From: Meconema thalassinum
Taxonomy: Eukaryota > Arthropoda > Insecta > Orthoptera > Tettigoniidae
Assembly: GCA_946902985.2 (NCBI GenBank)
Contig: OX336389.2
Span: 279,789,527-279,853,526, forward strand
Length of the DNA stretch: 64,000 nt
Direction of reading: 5' to 3'
Position 1 is the first letter of the stretch. Every line of letters begins with the position of its first letter. The position numbers and the translations under genes are program-made. Shown piece by piece: positions 33,037 to 44,462 of the stretch. Below the pieces are notes generated by a model. That model saw only the letters and a program-made list of their open reading frames with translations. It searched no databases and was not told the origin of the DNA.

Positions 33037-35219
33037 TCCACCACAAAACAGAAAGAAAATACGGATTGAGCAAAAGGTTCCACTTCACAAAGCTAGTGAA
33101 GTACCTAAAATGTGTGGGGACCTGTCTACGGCTAACGGAGAGTGCAGCGAGAGCTGGGGTTGCCTGCGAGCAATCGCTAAGTGCTCTTTCCCTTCTCAGC
33201 AGATTCTCCGGTACTATGGGGAAGGGTCCTACTCTAGCAAGGCCAGGTATGCCGATAGTAAAGGACCAATACACTTTTACTTCTAAAGGGTAAGATTTTA
33301 GAAAACCTTCCGAAATGCTAGAATAATTTGAATTTGTCGTGATAATTTTGTTTCTAGACACTGTTGGACCTCTGACAGGACGGCCGAATGCCCCCAGAGT
33401 GGGAAGCGATAAAGCAACTTTATTGCTTTTAGCAATCGTTTTATTATTATTAATGGAAACTTCAAGAAAGTACCAATTGTTGCATCCAAAGCAGGATAAA
33501 CTCGTACCCAGCAGGGTGCTGACTAAAAGTTTAGAACAGAGGAAAACCTCAGGCGTATCTTAAACAAAACCAAAATTTTGAAAGTAAACCACAAGGAAGA
33601 GAGAAAATCTCTACAAGTAGGAAGCTGGCGGAGCAAGCTATACTTGCCTCAACGGTTTACTAGAATTAGCCAAGATAGCTAAAAGAAACTTTATAAATGT
33701 TGCTATTGGAAGTTTCGTTTTAAACGCAACAAGTGGTATTTTTTATTGATTCAGTGATTGCCTTTTTTTTATTTTTAAAGATGAAATGATTTTGGGAGAA
33801 GAATCAGGGAAGAGAAGGTCCTGCCTAACCTTTGTTCTAGTAATAGAGATAGCAACAACAAAAAATTAACAGATGATAGAATTGGAAAAATTAACAGTAC
33901 ATAGATCTGTGATCTTATTTTTAGTTGAGAGTAACACTTTAGCTATTTGTAAGATTTCAAGGTCTTAGACCTAATAATAAGAGGTTTACAATGCGTAAAC
34001 AATGTTTACTAATGTACAGGTTTCGAACCTATTACAAGCACCAAAATCTCACAAGGATTCTAAAAGGTGTGCTTACAGTTGAGAAATTAAAGCATATAAA
34101 GAGACTAGTATATGTATTAAACTTTAGGTTAATATTACTTTGTATTGGTCTTTAGGATACCAATTACTTAGAAAATGCCCTTTTTTGATAGAAAAGACTG
34201 TAAATTCCTGAGCAAACAGGATGAAAAGAGAGAGATTAATAAGTGGTTTCTTTAACCTCTAGTATTTAAACAGAATTGATTATGTGATACATTTAAATGG
34301 GACAGGTCACCTTTTGTGAAACCTGGATTAAGCAATTTAACAATTAGAAAACTAGAGGTTCCTGATTACAACAGGAAAGATTACATATTTATGCAGAGTG
34401 AATAAATGGGACATGGAGCAAAATTGGGAGGGCGCTTAATTTTAAGCGAGGCCTAATTGAAAATGACTAAATAGTTAAATTTGTTAGTAAAAGGTATTTG
34501 GGGAAAAAGGAGATAGGGATTATAGTTCAGGCCAATTTTTATTGCTCTCAATCGAACGAATCGCGACGCGGTAGGTAGTTGAACGGACGCTGTTTTGCAC
34601 TCAAGTTTGTTGATAGGTGTTAAGATTTCACTATTGTACAGTGGCACTGAAAGTTCATAGAACAAGAGAAAAGTTATTGCAGTTTATGGAAATACTTGGT
34701 TGAATTTGAACATGTTTTGTGCGTTGTGCAAGTTTTAAGTTGCAATTGATAGTTTCAGCTAACTTTCGGTTTTCAGCAATTTGACTCTATTGAGCGTAGT
34801 TCTTCACGGTTTGAAGTTTTATGGAAAATTCCAGAACTGTAATGACAGTTAGATGAAGCGGTACAAATCCCTCGAAGGCAAGTTAAGTTTTGGAAAGTTA
34901 TTAATGAGTTTGGACAAAAATCCTACGGTGAGAGAAGGAATCTCTTTTATATCGTACAAGAAGTACTAAATTTCATGTTCGAAAATAAGCTTTAGTTATC
35001 TTGAGCATGACAGAAAATCCCGCGGTGGCCGTTATTGCACAGTATTAGAAAATCAGAATATTTCTCATAAATCCATTGAAGCGTTGCAGTTTCGATTAAA
35101 ATCTCATTAAAATTGTTTAAAATCACTGTACTTTACATGTTGAGCAGGCGATGGTTCCTTGTAACCGTTATTAAATTCAGACATGGCGTCGATTTTAAAA
35201 TTGCCTCATGGAGACAAGA

Positions 35220-35419
35220 AGGAAGGAAGGAAGGAAGATTGCAGTTTTACGTGACCGTGAATCTTGTGATTATGAGCCACGGGACCTCCTTTTTACGTGG
35301 AATCCGAACCACAGGGCATGGCATTTCACTTCGAAAATCGCACATGCATTGACCGGGAATCGAACCCGGACCGCCTTGGTGAGAGGCATACAGCTAGACC
35401 GCTGAGCCACCACGCCCCC
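35220..35419 (-). repeat. SINE S4, nested in LTR C
   Basis: Minus-strand copy with (CTTC)n tail at the low end and head at 35419. Exact 11-bp duplication TGGAGACAAGA at 35209-35219 and 35420-35430. Confidence 0.9.
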
Positions 35420-36347
35420 TGGAGACAAGAGGCTGGCCTCTAAGAGGGAGTACCAAACTGTTCACTTGACGACTAGACTAGAAGTGAGAGTGAGCAAATG
35501 CAGCACACGAGGGAACTATGTGGGCAAAGAGGAGGGGGAAGTAGGCAAAGGAGCATATATCAGAATGGGAAACATATAAACAATAAAAACTTTGTACATA
35601 AAATTATTCTTCATGGAGTAGGGTCTTCATGGAAATGATAGCTGGCGATGAGGATGACGCCTGTTGGAGCGGTATGAAAGTCCTCTTGAGCTTGGGGAAT
35701 CCGAAGAACTTAGGCGGGTTGCCGCGAGATACTGCTTGGTAGATTTCATGGAAGATGCACATGTAGAACAAACTTAAAAAACAACTTAGACACATGGTTT
35801 GAGAAAGATAGAATACAGAGGGTTGCTGATGGTGTCTGCATGAAAGGAGATTAAATAAAAGAAACTAAGGAAAAGGAAAGCAAAGAGCAGCAATAGCCAA
35901 CTCTGACTAGACGTGTATTCCAACGAATACACCACACACACCTTGCATGCGTAACCCTACATGCATGTAAGTTTTGTATGTGAATGGTCTGCATCTTACC
36001 TCTGACAGGTGTTAAAATGAAACTTATACAATGAAACAGCTGTTTATAAGAAATTAAAATCTTCACCACAGATTTCACTGGATGTGGATCACTTGTTGAA
36101 ATGTCAACTCTCTGTTAATATATTTTTAAACTTCATTGAGTTGGCCAAAGATAGAGCGCAAGGGCTTCCTGGATGCCTGGTTTCTACTGCCATCTGTTTG
36201 TAAAAACTTGGAACTTCCGGAATTGAACCTACGTAGTGTTAGAGGAAATACGCTTTATCACGGAGTAACTTAACTCTACCCTACATGAGGCTGATGATAA
36301 CTATGGACATGCCTATAAAGAGAATACAAATCGTAGTAAAAATTACG

Positions 36348-37106
36348 ATCCCCCCCAGAGGCTCGCACCTAGTGGGACGTGGGTTGGCGACCACGGGACC
36401 CCAGCTGAGTCCGGCATTGCTTCCACTTACTTGTCCTGGGCTCCTCTCCGTCTTCTTTCCTGATGACCTCTCTTGGTCAACTCTTGTTCTTTTCTGACCC
36501 CGACGGTATTAGGGTATCCGAGGTCTAGGGAGTCTTTCACTTTCCCGCCTTATTTGGCCCTTGTCTCATCTTTCCTGACTCCTCATTCTTCGAGGGGTCA
36601 GACCTCTTTTTTTTCTTTTCAGTGTATCTCCTGCCTTCTGCTCAAGACCCTCAAGGAGGCAGGGGGTGTGTAGCCCCACCACTCATGGTGAACCCTGGAT
36701 TGTGCTACACCAGAAGGGCTCACGTCTGGTGAGTTCGGGAGTTGGCGACCCCGAGGGTTTCCTGAAATGGGTCTGGTTTTACTACTTCTTCCATTGCCTT
36801 TGATGCGGTCCCTCTCCTCTTTACCTTTGCAATTTTCTGCCTTTCCTGGCTCTCCTTTCTTCCACGTCCCTTAATTCTCATTCTTTGAGGGCTGAGGGCA
36901 TTTCCTTTCCTCCTGTCTTTTGTTTCCCTTATTCTTATTTTTGTTTTCCATTTCCTCTTTTAGTATGTAAGTATGTAGTTAGTTTTAGGTATAGCTTCAT
37001 TTCATTAACATTTTCACTATCACCCAAACCATTAGGGGCCGATGACCCAGATGTTAGGCCCCTTAAAAAACCAATTATCATCATCATCATCATCATCATC
37101 ATCAAG
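36348..37106 (+). mobile_element. Retroposon R, copy 2 (ATC-tailed)
   Basis: Plus-strand copy of the family at 12999-13753. It starts CCCCCCCAGAGGCTCGCACC and ends GGGGCCGATGACCCAGATGT with the (ATC)n tail at 37078-37104. A short duplication ATTACGA is present at about 36341-36347 and 37108-37114. No convincing coding frame. Confidence 0.7.
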
Positions 37107-37114
37107 ATTACGAG

Positions 37115-37360
37115 GCACCAGTGTGCCTCGCGAAGCAAAACTGAGAAGACGCGGATTTGCTTCCTACCTCAGCCCTCCTGGAAGTAGTTTTCTGTGAGTT
37201 CCCCACTAATACTCCAGAAAAATGCAGAGATGGTAGCTACGTAAGGCCATGGCCGCTTCCTACCCAAATCGTACCTTAATTACAAATACACACACTACTA
37301 CAGACATCACAGTGACAAAGGTTATCAGATGTAGCAAAGCCCCTAAAGATGTTCGAATGT
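37115..37360 (+). repeat. SINE S1, 3' part
   Basis: From AAAACTGAGAAG through CCTCCTGGAAGTAG, the CA-rich tail and GCAAAGCCCCTAAA. The head is absent. Confidence 0.65.
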
Positions 37361-37479
37361 CGAAACAAAACTCAAGCAGGCAATCTCTCTTGTTTCATTC
37401 AAAGGGCATAGTGTTCATAAAGACCCCTGCACTTGTATATAAGTGGAATTTGTCTTATAACGCGGATTATTACTTTTAA

Positions 37480-37482
<3 letters not shown>

Positions 37483-37527
<45 letters not shown>
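37483..37527. repeat. (AT)n microsatellite
   Basis: About 22 AT units; the mariner at 37528 is inserted at a TA of this run. Confidence 0.95.
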
Positions 37528-37531
<4 letters not shown>

Positions 37532-38367
37532 GCGTTCAAAAAGTAACGAGCCGGAGGCATTATTACAGAAACCAGTACCTGTATGTTAGAAGTATTGGCC
37601 CTGGCTGTTGAGGCACTTGTCCCACTGTGACACGAGGAGGTGAATGGCTGTCTCATAAAATTCCCTGGGCTGCGATGTGAACCAGTTCCGCACGTACAGC
37701 TGGATGTCGGCGTCCGAGGTGAATCGTTGGCCCCGCTGAGCCCTTTTCAGGGGACCAAACATGGCGTAAGCACAGGGAAAGAGGTCTGGGCTGTATGGAG
37801 GGTGGCCCAGAACCTCCCATTTGAATTTCTGCAGAGTGCCGCGACTGTGTTGGCCGTATGAGGTCGTGCATTGTCGTGGAGCGACCACGGCGTCTATGGC
37901 GTTCACTATCACTCGGCGGTCCTGGGTAATGAGTGCATCAACCAGCTGGACGTTGTCATCGGTAATGCAGGGGGTTGCCCCAGACCGGGCATCATTGGCT
38001 GAAGTGCTTGTGCCACGCCTTGACCCTTGCAAGGGACATGCAGTGTTCGCCGTACACTTGTGACATTCGGCGATGAATGTCCGTTCCCCCTACTTCTTCC
38101 GCTGTCAGAAACCGAACAACACCTCTTTGCTCTTCGATTGACGCCTCCATGTCACTGTTTGCAATGCGACTGTTAGCGTTGGACGATTGGTGAATGCTGC
38201 TGCTCGCTTTGTATCGTCACGTGACGTGCGCGCGTGCCCTCTAGTGACAGGCTGTGACTTTCCACGCTCTGTTCGGAACCACACCTCGTTACACACGCCA
38301 CGATTAGCCGATGTAGTCACCGGTTTGCGCATTCCAGCCTGCGGCTCTTTACTTTTTGAACGCACCT
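37528..38367 (-). mobile_element. Internally deleted mariner (rosa-like), 840 bp
   Basis: Inverted ends AGGTGCGTTCAAAAAGTAAC and, as complement, AGGTGCGTTCAAAAAGTAAA, flanked by TA on both sides. The minus strand carries pieces of a mariner transposase. The near-perfect termini suggest it could be moved in trans. Confidence 0.85.
37586..38160 (-). pseudogene. Mariner transposase remnant
   Basis: The frame 38032-37586 has the C-terminal block GHPPYSPDLFPCAYAMFGPL and WDKCLNSQG. The last catalytic site is altered: the family pattern is PYSPDL..CD, here CA. Upstream pieces in other frames cover the N-terminal HTH. The region holding the first catalytic Asp (DETW in the neighbouring copy) is deleted and the phase changes twice. 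Confidence 0.75.
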
Positions 38368-38449
38368 TATATATACTGGTGCGGATACGTGTAATTCTAA
38401 CTAGGATTTGTTGTTTTGTCTTTATAGACGTGGGTACAGTTGTCATTAT

Positions 38450-39414
38450 CCTCATTTACTTCGGAGTGTGTGTTAATTTGTCTGATAACCTGTATAAATG
38501 TTGTGTCTATAATGGTGTGAAGATGAAAGGAATGATGGATAACGGACGACTTATCGACGAGGTCAACGCAAGAACACACAAAGCTTTGTTGAAGTGGCGA
38601 ACGACAACAGGCGTCACCTGCGACCAGCGAATGAAGGAGCACCTAAAATCCAAGATTAACTGAACTGTCATCCGTCCTGTCGCTCTCTATGGCACCGATT
38701 GTTGGCCAGCTAGAAAAGAGGTGGAACGTAAATTGAGCGTCATGGAAACGAAGATGTTTAGGTGGACGGGTGGTTGTTGATTTAGAGAATTTGCGACATC
38801 GTAGTCATGTAGTGCCATGCACATGGGTGTGAGCGTGGAGTTTGTCTGATAACCCGTGTTATAGTGCTGGCTGTATTAGTGTGTCTATTTGCAATTCAGA
38901 TGAGGAATGGGAATGAGGCAGCTGTGGCCTTAAGTTAGGGACCATCCCGGAACTTGCCTGGAGTAGATGTGGGAAATCACGGAAAAACAATTCCAAAACG
39001 GCTGAGAAAGGAATCAAACCCACTCCTTCTCAGTTTTGGCTCACGAGGCTGAGTGTACCCCGTTCCAGCCCTCAGACGAGAATTAAACTACTTGGCAGAG
39101 CTGAGAATCGAACCCAGACCTCCGGGGCATCAGCCAAGATAGCTAGTCGGTATGAGCCGAAATGCTCTGGAGTTGCAGCGATTCAGAAGAAAGTGGTGTA
39201 AAGCCGTCTAGGCTGGTTTGGGCACGTCTTACGTGCAGAGGAAAATTCAATGATCAGGTCAGCATTCGCGTTGGAAATGGCTAAGGCAGCGATGGGTCGA
39301 TACAGTGCAGAACGACCTGAAGACTGTAAACTTCCATCCAGACATGACTCAAGGCAGAAGAAAATGGAGACAACGAATTCACACAGTGGACCCGAAGAAG
39401 AAGTAGAATAGGCA
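38450..39414 (+). pseudogene. RTE-like LINE pol C-terminal remnant, split by a SINE
   Basis: The first part (about 38535-38785) reads RLIDEVNARTHKALLKWRTT and then VALYGTDCW and MFRWTG. The second part (about 39160-39414) reads RWFGHVL-like bases, then in frame DMTQGRRKWRQRIHTVDP. This order is that of RTE-type LINE ends. Stops and phase shifts break it; the middle is replaced by the SINE at 38786-39155. Confidence 0.65.
38786..39155 (-). repeat. SINE S1 within the RTE-like remnant
   Basis: Head on the minus strand near 39140-39070 (GGGTTCGATTCTCAGCTCTG), tail near 38805-38850. No clean target duplication was found; the insertion seems to coincide with loss of LINE sequence. Confidence 0.7.
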
Positions 39415-39416
39415 TA

Positions 39417-40723
39417 AGGACCGTTCAAAAAGAAACGAACTGGAGGCTATAAAATGAAAACCTGTACCGTACCGTTCTTTCCAAGGTATTACCCAGCACT
39501 GTTGGGGCACTTGTCCCACTGCGATGCAAGGCGGTGGCTGGCCGTCTCGTAAAATTCCTGGGGATGCATTGTGAACCAGTTCCGAACGTACTGCTTGACG
39601 TCGTCATCCGAGGTGAATCGCTTGCTTCTCAGAGTCGTCTTCAGTTCACCAAAAATGTCATGATCGCAGGGAGACAGGTACTGACTTTATGGAAGGTGGC
39701 TGAGGACCTCCCATTTGAATATATGCAAGAGCTCCTTAACTCCGTTGGGGTCTTGCATTGTCGTGGATCAGAATAGTCCCGTGTGTGAGCTGTTCTGCGA
39801 AGGGAGGTCAAGGTTTGCGAGTATCGCTGCGCATTCACCGATGTCCCATGCTGCAGGAAGTCCATAAGAAGGGAGCCCTTTTGGTCAAAGAAGAAGCTAA
39901 GCATAACCTTCCCTGTACTCGTGCGGACGTCTTGGAATTTTTGGGTGGCGGTGAGCCTGCATGCTTCCAATGGCAACTTTGTTGTTTTGACTCGGGTTCA
40001 AAGTGATGGCACCATGTCTCGTCTCCAGCGACTACCAGTGCCTGGAACGCATTCTCTTCCTTGACATAGCGCAGCAAATGTTCCAGAGAGAGAGTCCCTT
40101 TCGACATGCTTTCTGTGCTGGTTGAAGACTGTAAGGCACCCATTGGGCGCACTTCTTGCAAAATTGCAATCGATCCTTACTGATGGCGCGAGCACTTCCG
40201 ACACTCACTCCGACCTCTACGGCAATGACCGCTAACGTAACTCACCGGTCTTGAATAATGAGGGCATCCACCTGCTGGACAATCCCATCGGTAATGTGGT
40301 GTGGCGCTTCAAACCGTGCATCATCGGCCAACGACATCCGTCCTTCCCTCAAACGCTTTTGCCACGCCTTAACACTTGCCATGGACAGATAGTGCTCTCC
40401 GTACACTTGTGTCATTTTTCAATGAATTTCCGTTCCCCGCACTTGTTCCGCTGCCAGGGAAACACACTACAGCCTTTTACTGTTCTTTTGAAGCCTCAAT
40501 GTCACTGGTTTCCGCACGACTGAGTGCAGTGGAAGGTGGACGAGTGTGCTTGCTCGCTCTGTCGTCACATGGGTTTGCGCCCGTGTCCCTCTAGCAGTGG
40601 ATTTGGTACCTCACAGTCAGCACTCTCATAGGGACCACACCATCGTCCCCAGGCCAGGGCAATACGATTCGTTTAACGGTTTTCATTTTAGAGCCTCCTG
40701 CTCATCTCTTTTTGAATGGCCCT
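39417..40723 (-). mobile_element. Decayed mariner (rosa-like), about 1.3 kb
   Basis: Ends AGGACCGTTCAAAAAG and, as complement, AGGGCCATTCAAAAAG. The left flank is TA, the right CA then TA. Length fits a full mariner. Transposase pieces on the minus strand: ALVVAGDETWCHHFEPESKQ (40161-39835 frame) with the first catalytic Asp, and GKVMLSFFFDQKGSLLMDFL (39976-39641 frame). Many frameshifts. It is related to, but clearly diverged from, the copy at 37528-38367. Confidence 0.8.
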
Positions 40724-40734
40724 CATAGTTTGTA

Positions 40735-41840
40735 TTGGTGTGTGTGTTTTTAAGTGAAACTAGAATTTGAAAAGATGCAGCAGCCATGCCCTAATTTAGG
40801 AACCATCCCGGCATTTGCTTGGAGAAGAAGTGGCAAACTACGAAAAACCACTTCTAGGATGGCAAAGGGGGGAATTGAACCCGGGCCTCTAAAGTGACAG
40901 CCAACAATGCTAGCCACTACACCACGAGGTGGAAATTGAACCCGGACCTCTGGGAATGACAGCCAACAATGCTAGCCACTACACCACGAGATGGGGATTG
41001 AACCCGGACCTCTGGGAGCGACAGCCAACAATGCTAGCCACTACACCACGAGGTGGGAATTGAACCCGGACCTCTGGGAGTGACAGCCAACAATGCTAAC
41101 CACTACACCACGAGGTGGGAATTGAACCCGGACCTCTGGGAGCGACAGCCAACAATGCTAGCCACTACACTACGAGGTGGGAATTGAACCCGGGCCTCTG
41201 GGAGCGACAGCCAACAATACTAGCCACTACACCACGAGGTGGGAATTGTACCCGGAGCTCTGGGAGTGACAGCCAACAATACTAGCCACTACACCACGAG
41301 GTGGGAATTGAACCCGGACCTCTGGGAGCGACAGCCAACAATACTAGCCACTACACCACGAGGTGGGAATTGAACCCGGAGCTCTGGGAGTGACAGCCAA
41401 CAATGCTAGCCACTACGCCACGGGGTGGGAATGGAACCCGGACCTCTGGAGTGACAGCCAACAATGTTAGCCACTACACCACGAGGTGGGAATTGAATCC
41501 GGACCTCTGGAGTGACAGCCAACAATACTAGCCACTACACCACGAGGTGGGAATTGAACCCGGACCTCTGGGAGTGCCAGCCAACAATGCTAGCCACTAC
41601 ACCACGAGGTGGGAATTGTACCCGGAGCTCTGGGAGTGACAGCCAACAATACTAGCCACTACACCACGAGGTGGCCCGAGGTCGGAATTGAACACATCTC
41701 ATTTTTGCCTCGGGAAATTTAGTGCTTCCTGTTCTACATTCAGACCAGAATTACAGTACATGTATTGGCAGAATTGTTTTATCGAACCCGGAACTCAGGC
41801 GTGATAGCCAAGCATATTAGCCACTCAAGCACGATATGGT
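40735..41840 (-). repeat. SINE S1 containing an amplified tRNA-like segment
   Basis: The S1 tail side is at 40735-40869 (GGAACCATCCCGGCATTTGC, CACTTCTAGGATGGC). The head side is at 41690-41840 (CATTCAGACCAGAATTACAG, then TCGAACCCGGAACTC and GATAGCCAAGCATATTAGCC). Between them the array of 62-bp units replaces the second-box region. Confidence 0.8.
40870..41690 (-). repeat. 62-bp tandem array of about 13 tRNA-like units
   Basis: Each unit on the minus strand reads CCACCTCGTGGTGTAGTGGC, then TAGCATTGTTGGCTGTCACT, then CCCAGAGGTCCGGGTTCAATTC. Units recur every 61-62 bp from about 40871 to 41690. Every unit has a B-box-like GGTTCAATTCC and an A-box-like TAGTGGCTAGC. Repeats are contiguous, so it is not a CRISPR array. 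Confidence 0.93.
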
Positions 41841-42554
41841 CGTTTGGCTAGGATTGAGGAGAAGTCTGTGGCCTTAATATAGGTAGCAGCACGTTGTGTG
41901 AAAATAACCATAATCCAAAATATAACACACGCACGTGCGCACATGGGCCTAAGCACTCCTCCCCCGCGTTCAGTAGCAAGTGAGTCGTAGCGGATGCAAG
42001 GTGTTCTCTGACCGCTAATTGGCTGCTCTTGTTATGAGAAACAACACGTAACGTAACCAGGGAGTCGTGTGCCACCCGGAAGGGACAATAACAGACTATA
42101 TTCTGTGTGTGTATATGACGTCACAGCACACGTCTTCAAGAATGAGCAGGAGAGTGCGTTTAAAAGAGTGTTATTCAAGTCTGGGTCCGAGTCGCGTCGC
42201 CAGAAAACAAATGAGTGGCAGGCAGCGAGCAGAGTGCTGCACGTGGTCCAACTGAGGAAGACAGGCCCGGTCTTTATGCGCACACAAGTGATACATTCAG
42301 CTGGCTTCAAAGAACACGTATAGCTCGCCCACCCGCCTGCCTGCCCGTGCGAGAGAGCTACCCCATCTGTTTACACCCCGCGGGCACTAGCGTGCAGGTG
42401 TGGCTGATCTCATGTGGAACACATCTTCAAAGTCTCATCGAGAAAATGCGCAATGGGACAGTCTCATTTTATATCTACAATGCCTGCTTATTTCAAACAA
42501 ATGCTTCCTGGTCCTATAATTTTGTTACAGCTGTACCAAATACGGTACCGTACA
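41841..42554. other. Unassigned interval
   Basis: A 145-codon plus frame (42215-42652) runs into the Helitron copy and has no domain. No repeat recognised. Confidence 0.35.
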
Positions 42555-42980
42555 TCTCTACTTGTATAAAACAAAGTCCCCGATTCTTGAATGTCACGGG
42601 TAATATCGAGAACCAATGGATGGATTTTGATGCAGTTTTCACCATTCTGTAAAGGATATTTCGAGGAAGGTTTCAGTAGAAGATTATTTATTTATTATCA
42701 AAGGAAGCCAAGCAGTAACGATTTCAGTGAAAACATCGAAAAAAATCCTGGCGTCCGTGCGCTTTTTAAACTTACGCTGGGCAAACAGTTAAAAATATTC
42801 ATATACTATGAGTGTAAGAATTTTTCAGAATGAAGAGTTCTACAAGAAAGTCCGCGAGAGCATATCTCTATCTTCAATACATCGCCCACTACAAGTGCTT
42901 TTACGATTTCATTTCTTCCAACAATCTCCATTCAATTACTGAGGTAACTGTTCCCGGGCGAAGCCGGGGCGGGTTGCCAG
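42555..42980 (+). mobile_element. Short non-autonomous Helitron (426 bp)
   Basis: Begins TCTCTACTTGTATAAAACAA after A. Ends with hairpin CCGGGCGAAGCCGG, a GGCGGGTTG spacer and CCAG (canonical CTAG in the relative at 58193), followed by T. The interior is colinear with 57615-57975. Confidence 0.68.
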
Positions 42981-43082
42981 TTGTGATATAACTTTCGTTT
43001 TTTGACATTCTAATTTTTAATACATTTGGAGTATTGAAGAAGAACTCCATTTCTAACCACAGATTAATGTTGTTGTTTCATT

Positions 43083-43720
43083 GGAGGGGGTTGGACATCG
43101 TAGTCATTTAGCCACGTGTACTTGGGTGTGTGGAACCGACACCGGTAGCTACGCACGCTAACGTGCAGCCCTAGGACTTGAGGTCAAGCTCTCTGCGGAC
43201 TCGTAGACGTGTGGGCCCTATTCTCCGGCCATCCTTGAAATAGTTTTCCATGGTTTCACATTTTCAACTCCAGGCAAATGCTAAGACGTGGCCGCTTCCT
43301 TCCATATCCTTGCCCAATTTCATTAATCTTCATTAATTTTATCTCGCATTAACTCCTCTCATGAGGTTGGCGCCAGGAAGGGAATTTGGCCGTTTAAACC
43401 ACCCGTCACATAGACTTTCATGAATGTTGTCTGATAACCTGTGTTATTATAATGGCTGTATTAGTGTGTGTATTTGTAATTCAGCTGAGGATTGGGAAGG
43501 AGGCAGCCATGACCTTCAGTTAGGAAGCATCCTGGCATTTGCCTGGAAAATAAGTGGAAAAACCACGGAAATCCGCTTGCAAGATGGATGAGTTGGTAAT
43601 CGAACCCATCTATTCTCCGTTTTGCTTCTCGAGGTTGAGTGTACCCCATTCCAGCCCTCTGAGTACAATTGAATTTCTTGGCAGAGCCGGGAATCGAACC
43701 CGGACCTCCGGATTGACATC
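43083..43720 (-). repeat. SINE S1 interrupted by SINE S2
   Basis: The tail end lies at 43083-43136 (CGTAGTCATTTAGCCACGTG). The body and head resume at 43413 (TTGTCTGATAACCTGTGTTA) and run to 43720 (GGTTCGATTCCCGG complement). A short plus-strand S1 tail piece follows at 43720-43800. Confidence 0.7.
43137..43412 (+). repeat. SINE S2 nested in S1
   Basis: Head CCGACACCGGTAGCTACGCA, body CCTTGAAATAGTTTTCCATG, tail CCTCTCATGAGGTTGGCGCC and GGGAATTTGGCCG. The B box is mutated. The duplication is not clear. Confidence 0.7.
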
Positions 43721-43982
43721 ACAGAAACACAGGTTGTCAGACAATTAAAAACACACCAATACATGGAGGTGATGACCAAGATATCCCAAGTCCCTAAAAG
43801 GAAGCAAAACATCATCTCCATGGCTGATATTTTCCTGGTGTGCCCCTCCAGAAAATATGCCCACTGCCCACCAATGTGCCGCGCAGTTCTGATAGTGGTT
43901 TGCATGATCACGTCCAACATTAAGAGCCCTGGATATTGACAATTAAATATTAAAAGTTGGAAATGTAAATAGTACATTATGC

Positions 43983-44462
43983 AACGAGCCTATAATGGCA
44001 ATAATTAAGACACGAGTATGTTTATAAAACGAGCGTATGCGAGTTTTATAATTTCCATATGAGTGTCATAATTACCATTATAGGCGAGTTTATGTTCGAC
44101 GATAATTATTATAACTATTTTATGTTCGAACATAAATATTCATACATATCTGTCGAGATTTCGCCAGTTTTATGTACTGAACTGAGCGCATGGGACGCAG
44201 AGAATACCTTGTATTTAACCATGGCCTCCTCGATTACCCCACTATGACACTAGGCCACGCAGTGAAATTTAAGTAAGAAGGCCTTGGAATTCAGCGCAGG
44301 TGCGATGCTATCCTTACCTAATTGGTCAAACAACTGTTTCTTGAGCTCTGATTGGTGGAAGAAACTGTCCCATAATGAAAACTTGTACTATAAATAATGA
44401 GCCTCATTATAGTACAGTTTTCTGGCATATAATATTTACATTTCGACAACGTCGAACATAAA
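43983..44462. repeat. Cluster of palindromes (foldback-like)
   Basis: An imperfect hairpin of about 50-bp arms lies at 43984-44090 (CCTATAATGGCAATAATTA against TAATTACCATTATAGG). TTTATGTTCGACG at 44089 is inverted at 44450-44462. A perfect 18-bp palindrome, TTTATGTTCGAACATAAA, is at 44119-44136. A further hairpin (GAAAACTTGTACTATA... TATAGTACAGTTTTC) is at 44376-44422. Possibly one foldback element; it is not coding. Confidence 0.6.

Larger units (their letters stand above)
30032..35934 (-). repeat. Solo LTR C of the 2.9-kb BEL/Pao family, interrupted by LTR B and a SINE
   Basis: The outer LTR comprises 30032-30140 and 33042-35934. Low end TGGTAGGTTATTACTGAG, high end ...AATACACCA. Exact 5-bp duplication CACAC at 30027-30031 and 35935-35939. 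With LTR B and SINE S4 removed it is about 2.8 kb, in line with the other LTRs. No internal coding region is present, so it is a recombination product (solo LTR). Confidence 0.85.
29101..36281 (-). mobile_element. TA-flanked DNA transposon (pogo/Tigger-like), filled with later insertions
   Basis: Inverted ends: GGGTAAAGTTAAGTAACTCC at 29101 and, as complement, GGGTAGAGTTAAGTTACTCC at 36281. They match at 23 of 26 bases and are flanked by TA. Three more TCAAGTTACTCCGTG-like motifs lie at 29288-29346. The minus strand encodes a pipsqueak-type helix-turn-helix near the left end. Removing the LTR insertion 30032-35934 leaves about 1.27 kb, too short for a complete transposase, so it is an internally deleted copy. 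Confidence 0.72.

Noticed and set aside
32565..33083. A 172-codon minus frame and its neighbours (32324-33361)
   Set aside because: It crosses the border of LTR B into LTR C, so it cannot be an ancestral gene; no domain.
30032..35934. Two LTRs of one element with the interior deleted, or a two-LTR-circle insertion
   Set aside because: The inner LTR has its own TCCAC duplication inside the outer LTR, and the two are too diverged to be partners.
40870..41690. CRISPR-like regular repeats
   Set aside because: Units are contiguous without unique spacers and are derived from a SINE head.
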